Shown here piece by piece: positions 36,228-44,893 of a stretch of 64,000 nucleotides of DNA. Origin of the DNA: Pseudomonadota bacterium. Lineage in GTDB: Bacteria; Pseudomonadota; Alphaproteobacteria; Caulobacterales; Caulobacteraceae. Within the stretch, counting starts at the first letter, position 1; every line of letters starts with the position of its first letter. The position numbers were made by a program, and so were the translations under genes. Location of the stretch: assembly GCA_023386645.1 (NCBI GenBank), contig JAEWJI010000007.1, positions 1 to 64,000 of the forward strand. The letters are read 5' to 3'. Under the pieces are notes generated by a model. The model did not search any database. It worked only from the letters and a program-made list of their open reading frames with translations, and was not told the origin of the DNA.

Positions 36228-37874
36228 TCACCCACGCTCGCGCGTTTTCAGGAACCGCACCTTGGGGAAGCGTTCGCCGACATAGCCCGTCTCCCAGCTC
36301 GACTTGGCCAGGAAGACGGGGTTCTGGTCGATGTCGGCGGCCATCTGGCCCCGATACTTGCCGGCGAAGTCGTCCAGGTCGGCCTTGTCGCCGGCGACCC
36401 AGCGGGCCTCGGCGTAGGGGCTGGGTTCGAAGATGACGTCCAGGCCGTATTCTTCGCCGAGACGGTCGGCCATGACCTCGAACTGCAACTGGCCGACGGC
36501 GCCGACGATGAAGTCGGAGCCTATCTCCGGCCGGAACAGCTGGGTCACGCCCTCCTCGGCCAGGCCCTCCAGCGCCTTCTTCAGGTGCTTGGCCTTCAGC
36601 GGATCCTTGACCCGCACCCGTTGCAGGATCTCGGGCGCGAAGTTCGGCAGGCCGGCGAAGCGGATCATCCCGCTCTCCGACAGGCTGTCGCCGACCCGCA
36701 GCACGCCGTGGTTCGGGATGCCGATGACGTCGCCGGCGTAGGCGTCCTCGGCCAGTTCGCGGTCCGAGGCGAAGAACATGATGGGCGCATTCACCGACAG
36801 CGACTTGCCGGTGTTCTGCACCTTCAGCTTCATGCCGCGCTTGAAGCTGCCGGACGCCATCCGAAACATGGCGATCCGGTCGCGGTGGTTGGGGTCCATG
36901 TTGGCCTGGACCTTGAACACGAAGCCGGTGACCTCGGCCTGGCCAGGATCGACCGAGATGTCCTGGGGTTCGGGCGCGTTGCGGGTCTCGGGCGGGGCCT
37001 CCTTGCGGGCCTTCAGCACCTTGGGCGGCGGCGCCCATTCGCCGATGGCGGCAAGCAGCTGGTCGATGCCGAAGTGGCGCAGCGCCGACCCCCACAGCAC
37101 CGGCGTCAGGTGGCCTTCCAGGAAGCTCTGGCGGTCGAAGGGCTTGTAGCCGCCCTCGACCAGTTCCAGCGCATCGGCGAGGTCGGCCTGCTCATTGCCC
37201 TCGAAGTATTGAGCCGCATCCGCCAGCGGCAGGGGCTCTGGATGATCCGGGTCCTCGTCCGACCCTGCGGCCTTGCGCGTATAGGGCTGGAAGCGGCCGG
37301 TGCCGATCTCGACCATGCCGCGCAGTCGGTTCCCGCTCTCGGCCGGCCACCAGATGGGGGAGGGGTCCAGTTGCAGGCGGCTGGCGATGTCGTCCAGCAG
37401 GGCCATCGGATCCTGGGCCTCGCGGTCCAGCTTGTTGATGAAGGTGATGATCGGGATGTCGCGCAGGCGGCAGACCTCGAACAGCTTCAGGGTCTGCGGC
37501 TCGATCCCCTTGGCGGCGTCCAGCACCATGATGGCGCAGTCGGCGGCCGTAAGCGTCCGATAGGTGTCTTCCGAGAAGTCCTCGTGGCCCGGGGTGTCCA
37601 GCAGGTTGAACATCTTGGCCACGCCGTCCGAGGTGGTGTGCTCGAACGTCATCACCGAGGCGCTGACCGAGATCCCCCGCTCCTTCTCGATCTTCATCCA
37701 GTCCGAGCGGGTGCGCCGGTTCTCGCCCCGCGCCCGCACCGCGCCGGCCGCCCGGATCGCGCCCCCGGCCAGCAGGATGTGCTCGGTCAGGGTCGTCTTG
37801 CCCGCGTCGGGGTGCGCGATGATGGCGAAGGTCCTGCGGCGCAGGGCCTCCTGTTCGACGGTGAGTTTCGACAT
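36228..37874 (-). CDS. prfC: Peptide chain release factor 3
   Basis: A 548-residue translational GTPase that recycles RF1/RF2 after termination. G-domain motifs: AHPDAGKTTLTEH (P-loop), RGISVSASVM (switch I), DTPGHEDFSEDTYR (switch II), and NKLDRE (base binding). Domains II and III follow, including VGAVGQLQFEVMADRL. It starts MSKLTVEQEALRRRTFAI at 37874. Length is normal. Confidence 0.96.
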   Translation of the reverse strand: MSKLTVEQEALRRRTFAIIAHPDAGKTTLTEHILLAGGAIRAAGAVRARGENRRTRSDWMKIEKERGISVSASVMTFEHTTSDGVAKMFNLLDTPGHEDFSEDTYRTLTAADCAIMVLDAAKGIEPQTLKLFEVCRLRDIPIITFINKLDREAQDPMALLDDIASRLQLDPSPIWWPAESGNRLRGMVEIGTGRFQPYTRKAAGSDEDPDHPEPLPLADAAQYFEGNEQADLADALELVEGGYKPFDRQSFLEGHLTPVLWGSALRHFGIDQLLAAIGEWAPPPKVLKARKEAPPETRNAPEPQDISVDPGQAEVTGFVFKVQANMDPNHRDRIAMFRMASGSFKRGMKLKVQNTGKSLSVNAPIMFFASDRELAEDAYAGDVIGIPNHGVLRVGDSLSESGMIRFAGLPNFAPEILQRVRVKDPLKAKHLKKALEGLAEEGVTQLFRPEIGSDFIVGAVGQLQFEVMADRLGEEYGLDVIFEPSPYAEARWVAGDKADLDDFAGKYRGQMAADIDQNPVFLAKSSWETGYVGERFPKVRFLKTRERG

Positions 37875-38011
37875 GGCGGCGGCAGGTAGCGCGAAGGGGC
37901 TCGGAAGTCGACCGAGGGGGGATGCGCAGTCGTACGGGCCGGCAAAAAGCCTCCATTTCCATGGTCGATGAACCGGGGTAAGCAGGGTCCGCATCTGGAG
38001 GAGGGAACATC

Positions 38012-38770
38012 ATGCAACCGCGTCATCTCGCCGCCGCCGCGTCGGCCGCCGCTCTGGTCCTGGCGGCCGCCGAGGCTCATGCCCAGAGCGCCGACTGCGT
38101 CATGATCAACGGGAACTCAGGCGCGGACGCGCTCCTGCCGCCCGGGGTCACTTTCAACGGCTCCGCCGCACTAGATCCCGGGGAATGGTACACCCTGCGC
38201 GTCGATTTCGCGGCTCCCGATCCGGGCAACTACTTCTCACTGGAGCTCGAAGAGAACGGGGCGGCTCCGGCGGAATTCAGCCAGGCGGTCAGCGGCCCGG
38301 CCCTGCTGACCTACCAGGTCACGGCTTCGCCCCAGGACTCCGTCATCTCGACGGCGGGCTCGACCTCGACCGCGGTCCTTCGCGGCAGCTGTCAGTTCGC
38401 CGCCGCCACGATCACCGATGTCGCCGCCGACAGCGGCCCGGCGGCGGGCGGCACCACCGTGACCATCACCGGCGACAACCTGGGCCAGGTGACCGGCGTC
38501 TTCTTCGGCGGGGTGGCCGCGACTTCCTACAGCCTGGACAGCAACACCCAGCTCACCGCCGTCTCGCCCGCCGGCGCCGGCACGGTGGACGTCACCGTGA
38601 CGGCCGCCAACGGCGATAGCGTGGCCAGCGCCGGCGCGGATGATGATTTCACCTATGTGGTTGCGCCTCCGGTCATCCCGACCCTGACCGAATGGGCCAT
38701 GATCGTGCTCGGCTCGGTCCTGGCCGGGGCGGGCGGCCTGATGGCGTTGCGTCGCCGCCAGATGATCTAG
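38012..38770 (+). CDS. Secreted IPT/TIG-domain protein with IPTL-CTERM tail
   Basis: A 252-residue protein. Signal peptide (residues 1-25, ending AHAQ), then a beta-rich region with two widely spaced Cys, then a TIG domain (ITDVAADSGPAAGGTTVTITG ... GADDDFTYV). The tail is IPTLTEWAMIVLG, a hydrophobic helix and RRRQMI. It is paralogous in its second half to the protein at 30543-31337. Likely exported and sorted at the envelope. The start is fixed by GGAGGAGGG before the ATG. Confidence 0.8.
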   Translation: MQPRHLAAAASAAALVLAAAEAHAQSADCVMINGNSGADALLPPGVTFNGSAALDPGEWYTLRVDFAAPDPGNYFSLELEENGAAPAEFSQAVSGPALLTYQVTASPQDSVISTAGSTSTAVLRGSCQFAAATITDVAADSGPAAGGTTVTITGDNLGQVTGVFFGGVAATSYSLDSNTQLTAVSPAGAGTVDVTVTAANGDSVASAGADDDFTYVVAPPVIPTLTEWAMIVLGSVLAGAGGLMALRRRQMI

Positions 38771-38784
38771 CGGATCGAACGCGG

Positions 38785-38803
38785 CCTCCGGTCGGACCGG
38801 AGG
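38785..38803 (+). terminator. Possible terminator hairpin
   Basis: CCTCCGGT, three loop bases and ACCGGAGG form an 8-bp stem 15 bases after the IPTL-CTERM gene. There is no T-run, so the call is weak. Confidence 0.35.
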
Positions 38804-38925
38804 TCGCGCGCCCGTCCTCGCGTCTCGCCACGCCCAAGGGTCAGGCTTCGTCAGCAGACCGGCCGTTCGGACGCGCCTAGCATCCCATCCTCAGGGTCGC
38901 CGTGCGGGCGACAGGGAGGATCATC

Positions 38926-39417
38926 ATGCACAAGCCCCTCGCCGCGGCCGTGGCCGCCATTTCCGTCGTCGCCGCCCTGCCGGTTCAGGCCCAGCAAGCG
39001 GGCGTGATCCGGGTTGGCGACAACGCCCTGACCTGTCAGCAGATCGTGGCCGAGGCCGGACAGCTGAGCCAGACCCTGGGCGGCGCGCCCGAGGGCGGGG
39101 TGTTCAGCAGCGAGCAGGCGATCAGCGCCGCCACCAGCGTGGGCATCCAGGCCGCCATGATGTCGGGCGCGGGTTCGATCATCCCGGGCGTTGGTCTACT
39201 TGGCAACGCCCTGGGGGCCGCCGCCCGCCGCGACCGTGAGCGCCGCGAGGCCGAGCGCGTCGTCGCCCGCCAGCGTTGGTACTATCTGAACGGCGTCTAT
39301 TCCGGCCGCGACTGCGACCGGCTGCTGGCCCAGCCGGCCGAGGCGCCGGTCGCCGAGGCTCCGGCCGAAGCCGCCCCGGCGTCCGAAGCCGGCGCGACGC
39401 CGGCCGATACGGACTGA
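38926..39417 (+). CDS. Secreted protein of unknown function
   Basis: A 163-residue protein with a signal peptide (residues 1-24, ending VQAQ). Two Cys (LTCQQI and DCDRLL) could pair. A Gly-rich hydrophobic stretch (MMSGAGSIIPGVGLLGNALGAA) sits in the middle like a glycine-zipper, followed by a basic RDRERREAERV segment and an Ala/Pro/Glu-rich tail. The zipper suggests a membrane-associated periplasmic protein. GGGAGGA precedes the ATG. No named family recognised. Confidence 0.65.
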   Translation: MHKPLAAAVAAISVVAALPVQAQQAGVIRVGDNALTCQQIVAEAGQLSQTLGGAPEGGVFSSEQAISAATSVGIQAAMMSGAGSIIPGVGLLGNALGAAARRDRERREAERVVARQRWYYLNGVYSGRDCDRLLAQPAEAPVAEAPAEAAPASEAGATPADTD

Positions 39418-39452
39418 CGCGCGAAGCTTCCGTCCCACAGATTGCTTTCCGA

Positions 39453-40982
39453 TCAGGTCGCCGGCGCGTCCTGGGAAGGCGCGGCCTCGCTGTCCGTATC
39501 GTCCATCTCCGCGCGATAGCGGTCGATCAGGGCGCGCGCGAGGGCCGTGGCGCCGTCGGGGTGGGGGCTGGTCGCCAGGGGATACAACAGCCCGATCGCC
39601 GGGCCGAGCTCGTCGCGCCGGGCATGGGCCTGGGCGGCGAACAGGCGCACGTGCGACGCCTGGGGCGCCAGCTCCAGCGCCGCCAGCAGGGTCTCCATGT
39701 CGTTGTCGTTGGGGAAGCTGGGAGAGATGCTGCGCGTCTCGGCCAGCAGATAGAGGGTGCGGAAGTCGGTCGGCCGCTGCTCATAGGCGGCGCTCAGATG
39801 AGTGCGCGCCGCCCGCACGGCGGCCAGCAGGGCCTCGTTGTCGAGATCGCCGTCGCGGGCCGCGGTCCAGATCGCCTCGCCCAGCAGGCGCCGTGCGTCG
39901 GCATCGGTCGGGACGGCGGCCACGAGCGGTTCGAGCACGGTGCGCGCCGCCGACGCCTCCCCCAGCCTCAGCTCGGCGCGGGCCAGCAGCCGGCGCGCGA
40001 AGGGGTCGGTCGGGTAAGGCGCCGTGCGCCTGCGGATCTCCTCCAGCAGGGCCGGGTCGTCCTGGTCGCCGTTCGAGGTCAGGCGCAGGTCCAGCAACAG
40101 CAGGTCGTTCTCGGCCCGCGACAGGGTGGTCGTCGTGACTTCCGCGCGCGGCAGGCTGACCCCGGTGATGATCTTGATCGGCAGCCGAGACCGCGAATAG
40201 GCCCGCAGGGTCTGTTCGAAGCGGCCGATCGGCATGCCCACGGCCGCCTCCATGGCCGCGACCGGGTCGGCGCCATCCTGCATCCGGACCACATAGTTCC
40301 GGAACATGGCCATGCGGGCCGGGTCCGAGATGAACCAGTGGGTCATGAGCCACGACTGGGCGTAGTACATCGACACCGCGTTGGAATCCTGGAACTCCCA
40401 TGGGCGTCGGGTCAGGATCAGGTTGAGCGGCAGCCAGTTGGTGTAGGTAAGCCAGTCTCCTCGGCCGCGGCTGACCTCGCCCAGGGTGATCCGCTGAGAG
40501 TTCAGCTGGGCGCTGGAGAAATATTCGGCGTAGCCCTCGATGAACCAGGCCGGAAAGCCGGGCGAGAACGAGCCGATCATGAAGTGGTGGGCGTATTCGT
40601 GCAGCAGGGTGGAGCTTTCGCGTCTCTCCCGGATGGCGATGGCGAAGATGTCGTCATGGGTGGCGCGATAGAAGCCGGCGACGTTCTCGCGCAGCTCGGG
40701 CTGCACCTTTCGCAGGTCCGCCTCGTCGCCCACCAGATAGATGGCGATCCGGTTCTGCGGCGCGGCGGCGGGATCGAGCTGGTGCATCAGCCGCAGCGCG
40801 CTTTCGTACAACTCCAGCTGGAGGGCGGCCTCGGTCAGGGAGCGGGCGTCGCCGTCGCTGTAGACGATGAAGCGAGTGGTCTCCGCCCGCTTCCATTCCG
40901 CCGCCGCCGGGCTGGCGAAGAGGCCCAGCAGAAGCGCGGCCGCCAGCGCCCCTGCCCAGATGGCTCCACGCATCATGACCAT
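39453..40982 (-). CDS. Secreted DUF1570-like zinc peptidase with TPR-like C-terminus
   Basis: A 509-residue protein. Signal peptide (about residues 1-28, ending AAAE), then a domain starting TTRFIVYSDGD. The gluzincin-type motif LLHEYAHHFMIG follows, with a downstream Glu in WFIEGYAEYFS. The C-terminal 250 residues are helical with TPR character. Periplasmic peptidase activity is likely but the substrate is unknown. ATGs at 40982, 40976 and 40973 are all possible; GGGAGG lies just before the first. Confidence 0.75.
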   Translation of the reverse strand: MVMMRGAIWAGALAAALLLGLFASPAAAEWKRAETTRFIVYSDGDARSLTEAALQLELYESALRLMHQLDPAAAPQNRIAIYLVGDEADLRKVQPELRENVAGFYRATHDDIFAIAIRERRESSTLLHEYAHHFMIGSFSPGFPAWFIEGYAEYFSSAQLNSQRITLGEVSRGRGDWLTYTNWLPLNLILTRRPWEFQDSNAVSMYYAQSWLMTHWFISDPARMAMFRNYVVRMQDGADPVAAMEAAVGMPIGRFEQTLRAYSRSRLPIKIITGVSLPRAEVTTTTLSRAENDLLLLDLRLTSNGDQDDPALLEEIRRRTAPYPTDPFARRLLARAELRLGEASAARTVLEPLVAAVPTDADARRLLGEAIWTAARDGDLDNEALLAAVRAARTHLSAAYEQRPTDFRTLYLLAETRSISPSFPNDNDMETLLAALELAPQASHVRLFAAQAHARRDELGPAIGLLYPLATSPHPDGATALARALIDRYRAEMDDTDSEAAPSQDAPAT

Positions 40983-41080
40983 GATCCTCCCTGTCCCCCC
41001 ACCACCTTAGCCCGGCGGCCCAAACCGACAAGTGTGACGCGCCGGCGTCTGCAACGAGGGGCTGTGGGAGTTGGGAGGTC

Positions 41081-41497
41081 TCAGCGCCTGGAGGCGTTAA
41101 AGGCCCAGGTTACGCCGTAGGGGTCGCGGACCTGGCCCCAGCGGTCGCCCCAGAACATCTCCTGCACGGGCATCAGAACCTCGCATCCGGCCTCGACCGC
41201 GCGCGCCTGCCAGGCGTCGGCGTCGTCGACGTGCAGCTGCATCACCGTCCCCTCATGGCCTTTGAACGGATGGCCGTGATCCGGGTAGGGGTCGCTCAGC
41301 ATCAGCGAGGCGCCGTTGACGTACAGATGCACATGCATGGTCCGCCCCTGGGGGTCGGGCGGCACGGCGAAGGCGGTCTCGGCGGCGAACGCCGTCTCAT
41401 AGAAGCGGGCGGCCGCGAGCGCCCCCTCGACCGTGACATAGGGGCACAGCCCGCCCTTCACCGGCGGCATGGAAGGGAAGTCGGCGATGTCGGTCAT
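41081..41497 (-). CDS. VOC (glyoxalase/PhnB-like) family protein
   Basis: A 138-residue protein of the vicinal-oxygen-chelate fold: VTVEGALAAARFYETAF at the start, MHVHLYVNGASLMLSD, a VMQLHVDDADAW strand, and the end motif WGDRWGQVRDPYGVTWAF, typical of PhnB/YdcJ-like proteins. These are small metalloenzymes or binding proteins; the substrate is unknown. It lies downstream of the ECF sigma and DGPF genes on the same strand, a frequent companion of such sigma factors. Confidence 0.85.
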   Translation of the reverse strand: MTDIADFPSMPPVKGGLCPYVTVEGALAAARFYETAFAAETAFAVPPDPQGRTMHVHLYVNGASLMLSDPYPDHGHPFKGHEGTVMQLHVDDADAWQARAVEAGCEVLMPVQEMFWGDRWGQVRDPYGVTWAFNASRR

Positions 41498-41600
41498 GGG
41501 GTCCTCCTCTCGATGACGGCCGGAGGACGAACGGCGACGGAGCGAACCGACAACCGGGCAGGCGAAAATCCTTCCCCGGTTCGCGGGGGAGCGGAATATC

Positions 41601-42836
41601 TCAGCCGGCCAACCCCTCGATCTCGGCTCTGATGTGCGCAGCCTCGGCGGGGGTGTTGGCGAGGGAGACCGCGCGGTTGAAGGCCTCGCGGGCCTCGGCC
41701 GGCCGATCCAGCTGCTTGAGCAAAGCCCCCCTCAGGCCGTGGAAATAGAAGTAGCCGGGCAGGCGATCCGCCAGCGGCTCGACCATCTCCAGCGCCGCCT
41801 CCGGCCCCCGCGCCTTCATCACCGCCACGGCCCGGTTCAGGGTCACCACGGGCGACGGCTCCATCCGCTCCAGCGTTTCGTACAACCGCTCGATGCCGAC
41901 CCAGTCGGTGTCTTCGGCTCGATCCGCCCGCGCGTGCAGGGCCGCGATCGCCGCCTGCACCTGGTAGGGTCCCGGCCGACGGTGACGCAGCGCCTTGTCG
42001 ACCAGGGCCAGGCCCTCGGCGATGAGTTTGGGGTCCCACAGGCTCCGGTCCTGGGCGTCCAGCAGGACGACCGCGCCGTGCGCGTCGAACCGCGCCGCCG
42101 CGCGCGCATGCTGCAACAGCATCAGGGCGTTGAGGCCCAGGATCTCCGGCTCGGCCGGGAACAGGCGCAGCAGCAGCCGCCCGAGGCGGATCGCCTCCTC
42201 CGCCAGCCCCTGACGGGCGCTCTCGCCCGCCGGGGCCGTATAGCCCTCGTTGAAAACCAGATAGATCATGGCCGCGACCGGCCCCAGACGCTCGATCCGC
42301 TCGACCGCGCCGGGCGTCTGGAACGGCAGGCCGGCGGCCGCGACCCGCGTCTTGGCCCGGGTGATCCGCTGCTCCATCGCCGCCTCGGAGACCAGGAAGG
42401 CGCGGGCGATCTGACGGACGGTCAGTCCCGAGACGATCCGCAGCGCCAGCGCGATCTGCTGGGTCGCCGGCAGGTCCGGATGGCAGCAGACGAACAGCAG
42501 CCGCAGCACGTCGTCGCGGTAGTCCGCCTCGTCCAGACGCTCGGCCAGCGGCGCCTCGGCGTCTTCGAGGTCCGAGAGGCGGTCCTCATCGGGCAGGGCG
42601 TCCTCGCGCGCCCGGCGCCGCACCCCGTCCACCCCGGCGTTGCGGCCGACGAGGATCAGCCAGGCGGCCGGATCGCGCGGCGGCCCCTTTTGCGGCCAGG
42701 ACTTGAGCGCCTTCAGGCAGGCCTCCTGATACGCCTCCTCTGCCAGGTCGAGGTCGCGGAAGTAGCGCAGCAGGGCGCCGACCGCCCGGGGCCGCGCGCC
42801 CGTCAGGGCTCCCTCGATCCAGCCCGCGTCGGTCAT
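41601..42836 (-). CDS. ECF42-like RNA polymerase sigma factor with a C-terminal TPR extension
   Basis: A 411-residue ECF sigma factor. Region 2 (YFRDLDLAEEAYQEACLKAL) and region 4 (LRIVSGLTVRQIARAFLVSEAAMEQRITRAKTRV) are followed by a long C-terminal extension (FNEGYTAPAG ... TLNRAVAVMKARGPEAAL) of the TPR-bearing ECF42 type. Such sigma factors work without a classical anti-sigma factor and are encoded beside DGPF proteins. Its ATG overlaps the stop of the DGPF gene (ATGA), so they are coupled. Confidence 0.88.
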   Translation of the reverse strand: MTDAGWIEGALTGARPRAVGALLRYFRDLDLAEEAYQEACLKALKSWPQKGPPRDPAAWLILVGRNAGVDGVRRRAREDALPDEDRLSDLEDAEAPLAERLDEADYRDDVLRLLFVCCHPDLPATQQIALALRIVSGLTVRQIARAFLVSEAAMEQRITRAKTRVAAAGLPFQTPGAVERIERLGPVAAMIYLVFNEGYTAPAGESARQGLAEEAIRLGRLLLRLFPAEPEILGLNALMLLQHARAAARFDAHGAVVLLDAQDRSLWDPKLIAEGLALVDKALRHRRPGPYQVQAAIAALHARADRAEDTDWVGIERLYETLERMEPSPVVTLNRAVAVMKARGPEAALEMVEPLADRLPGYFYFHGLRGALLKQLDRPAEAREAFNRAVSLANTPAEAAHIRAEIEGLAG

Positions 42837-43219
42837 GCCGCGCCGGCGTCCTCGCCCAGCCGGTTGTCATGGAAAAGGGCCAGGGGCCTGAGCTCGAAGG
42901 CGCCCGGCGACCCTGACGCGGCGGCCAGGTCGCGCGCGACCATGAGCGCCTCGTCCAGGTCTTCGCAGTCGACGACATAGAAGCCCAGCAGCTGCTCCTT
43001 GGTCTCCGCGAACGGGCCGTCCAGCACCACGGGCTCCTTGCCCTTGCGGATCGTCGTCGCGGCCGTGGTCGGCAGCAGCCGCGCGACCGGCCCCAGCTTG
43101 CCGCGTGCGCGCAGGGGTTCCTGCACGGCCATCAGCCGCTCCATCACCGCCGCGTCCTCGTCCTTGGACCAGGCGGCGACCACGTCCTCGCGGTCGTAGC
43201 AGAGTATGGCGTACAGCAT
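42833..43219 (-). CDS. DGPF (YCII-related) protein
   Basis: A 128-residue protein with a YCII-related ferredoxin-like fold. It carries the name-giving DGPF motif in VVLDGPFAETKEQLLGFYVVD and begins MLYAILCYDREDVVAAWS. DGPF proteins are encoded with ECF42 sigma factors and are usual members of their regulon. The stop overlaps the sigma gene start by four bases. Biochemical role unknown. Confidence 0.88.
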   Translation of the reverse strand: MLYAILCYDREDVVAAWSKDEDAAVMERLMAVQEPLRARGKLGPVARLLPTTAATTIRKGKEPVVLDGPFAETKEQLLGFYVVDCEDLDEALMVARDLAAASGSPGAFELRPLALFHDNRLGEDAGAA

Positions 43220-43370
43220 GGCCGAGGGCTCCCAATGTGAATGAGACGACGCCTCAGGATGCGTGCCTCCGACAGAGCCCGCCAGGTATTTCACATCCGC
43301 GTGCCTCGTCCGGGCTCTTGCTTGTTCGCCGAACCGCAGTAGCGTCGGCGCCGAACCTCGGGAGGCGGCT

Positions 43371-43946
43371 TTGAAATCAGCGATTCTCGTCGGTACGGCG
43401 CTAGCGGGCGCGCTTTTCGCCACCTCGGCCATGGCGGCGTCCGACCTCAGCGTCACGGTTACGGATTCGCCCGATCCGGTGACGGCGGGCGACAACCTCA
43501 CCTACTTGATCACCCTGACCAACAGCGGGCCGGACACCGCGAGCAGCGTCACGATGAGCCTCCCCCTGCCGGTTGGCACGACGTTCCTGTCTCTGTCGAC
43601 TTCGGGCCTCTGGAACTGCACCACCCCCGCGGTCGGCGCCACCGGCACGGTGACGTGCACGTCTCCCGCTGTCGCGGTCGGAGTCGAGGTCTTTACTCTG
43701 GTCAGCAACGTCGATGTGGCCTTGGCGGGGGGCACGGTCCTGTCGCTGACCGCCAGCGCCGCTTCCGCCGATGTCGATCCGAACCCCGGCAACGAGTCCG
43801 ACACCGAGACGACCACGGTCGTGGCCGCACCCCCGCCCCCACCGCCGGTCATCCCGACTCTAACCGAATGGGCGATGATCCTGCTCGGTGCGGGTCTGGC
43901 GGCCTTGGGTGGAGCGTTCGCCCTGCGTCGTCGCCACGCCGTCTAA
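43371..43946 (+). CDS. Secreted DUF11-domain protein with IPTL-CTERM tail
   Basis: A 191-residue protein. The start is a TTG at 43371 with GGGAGG upstream, giving a clean signal peptide (KSAILVGTALAGALFATSAMA). One DUF11 beta-sandwich domain follows (LTYLITLTNSGPDTASSVTM). Then come a PPPPPP linker and IPTLTEWAMILLG, a hydrophobic helix and RRRHAV. The IPTL tail predicts C-terminal sorting. No ATG exists at the signal peptide; the frame is open upstream to 43263, so the start is inferred. Confidence 0.78.
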   Translation: MKSAILVGTALAGALFATSAMAASDLSVTVTDSPDPVTAGDNLTYLITLTNSGPDTASSVTMSLPLPVGTTFLSLSTSGLWNCTTPAVGATGTVTCTSPAVAVGVEVFTLVSNVDVALAGGTVLSLTASAASADVDPNPGNESDTETTTVVAAPPPPPPVIPTLTEWAMILLGAGLAALGGAFALRRRHAV

Positions 43947-43956
43947 AGGCGGCGGC

Positions 43957-44334
43957 CTAGGCCGCCAGCCGGCCCCAGACCGCCTTATCGGCGGCGACGG
44001 CGTCCAGCCGGCCCCGGCCGGCGCGGGCGCTGAGCTGTTTCAGCACCGTCGTCGGCAGGGCGCAGAACTGCGGCTCGACAAGTTCGGGCGCGCAGTCCTT
44101 GGCCGGGGCGGCGAACAGGGCGGCGTTCACCTCCGGGTCGCGGTCGGCGATCAGCCAGGCCAGACGGCGCGCCCGCTCCGGATCGTTCCTGTGCAGCTGC
44201 GGGTCCTCGGCGAACAGCTCGCAGCCCAGTTCCAGCACATAGTCGAAGCCCAGCTTGCCGAACCGGCGCGCGTCCGCGGGCGAGGCCTTCGCCTCGTCCA
44301 GATCGAACACCACGTCGTTCAGCAGGAACAGCAT
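43957..44334 (-). CDS. Conserved hypothetical protein
   Basis: A 125-residue soluble protein starting MLFLLNDVVFDLDEAKASPADARRF, with an alpha/beta look, Trp in RLAWLIADRDPEVNAALF, and two Cys (CELF, DCAPE). There is no signal peptide or recognised family. It is convergent with the DUF11 gene, 10 bases apart. The beginning resembles other short proteobacterial proteins but I cannot name it. Confidence 0.55.
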   Translation of the reverse strand: MLFLLNDVVFDLDEAKASPADARRFGKLGFDYVLELGCELFAEDPQLHRNDPERARRLAWLIADRDPEVNAALFAAPAKDCAPELVEPQFCALPTTVLKQLSARAGRGRLDAVAADKAVWGRLAA

Positions 44335-44442
44335 GCGAAGACACCCACCACCGCCGGGCTCATCACGGCCCGTTCGAAGGTCACCCTAGGCGCCACCGTT
44401 TGCATTCGCGTTCACGGGCAGGGTTAGCGGGGGGTGAAGGGG

Positions 44443-44493
44443 GAGGGTCGAGGGTCGAGGGACTAGGGACTAGGGACTAGGGACTAGGGGCTG
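44443..44493. repeat. Simple repeats: GGGTCGA and GGGACTA heptamers
   Basis: GAGGGTCGAGGGTCGAGG runs directly into several tandem GGGACTA units. The stop codon of the four-helix bundle gene lies inside the array. Related GGGTCGAG sequence in the opposite direction flanks the other end of that gene. Confidence 0.85.
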
Positions 44494-44874
44494 CCCCGGC
44501 TGATCCAGGCGCTGCTTCAATCTGGTCAGCATGCGGCTGAGTTCATCGGCGTTGTTCAGCGCGGCGGCGATCCAAGCCTCAGATACGTGGCCGACACGGG
44601 CGGCGAGGTGAAGGAACGTCTCCGTTTCGGCAAGTGAGCCACGAGCTATTCCGACGAAGCGTGCGTAGTCCTTTCGAGTGCCTCGCTGGTATCCTTCCGC
44701 TATGTTTGCCGGCACCGAAGCTACGCAGCGTTGAAGTTGACTGGTCATGCCGAACTTCTCGTTCGGAGGAAGCTCGGCCGCCACGGCATAGACTTCCACG
44801 GCGAGGTCCATCGCTCGGTTCCAGACCTGCAGCGCAGTGTACCCCCTCGCATCCCCTCGCCCCTCGACCCTCAC
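44470..44874 (-). CDS. Four-helix bundle protein (S23 / 23S-rRNA-IVS type)
   Basis: A 134-residue protein matching the S23/four-helix-bundle family: LQVWNRAMDLAVEVYAVAAEL, then FGMTSQLQRCVASVPANIAEGY, and LAETETFLHLAARVG. These proteins were first found in intervening sequences of 23S rRNA but also occur alone; the family fold is related to Avd of diversity-generating elements. The start is a GTG at 44874 overlapping the stop of the DUF1491 gene (GTGA). Both ends are embedded in short GGGTCGAG repeats, suggesting transfer as a unit. Function unknown. Confidence 0.83.
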   Translation of the reverse strand: MRVEGRGDARGYTALQVWNRAMDLAVEVYAVAAELPPNEKFGMTSQLQRCVASVPANIAEGYQRGTRKDYARFVGIARGSLAETETFLHLAARVGHVSEAWIAAALNNADELSRMLTRLKQRLDQPGQPLVPSP

Positions 44875-44893
44875 CCCTCGACCCTCTCCGTGA
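44839..44893. repeat. Short CCCCTCGAC repeats at the 5' end of the four-helix bundle gene
   Basis: Several copies of CCCTCG with CCCCTCGACCCTC repeated exactly once. This is the reverse complement of the GAGGGTCGAGGG found after the gene, so the gene is bracketed by inverted simple repeats. The stop of DUF1491 and start of the next gene fall within it. Confidence 0.7.

Noticed and set aside
39276..41120. Open frame of 614 codons opposite the DUF1570-like gene
   Set aside because: Antisense composition and no start or domain; the minus-strand gene has signal peptide and zinc motif.
44443..44493. CRISPR-like direct repeats
   Set aside because: The units are 7 bases long with no spacers; this is a simple tandem repeat.
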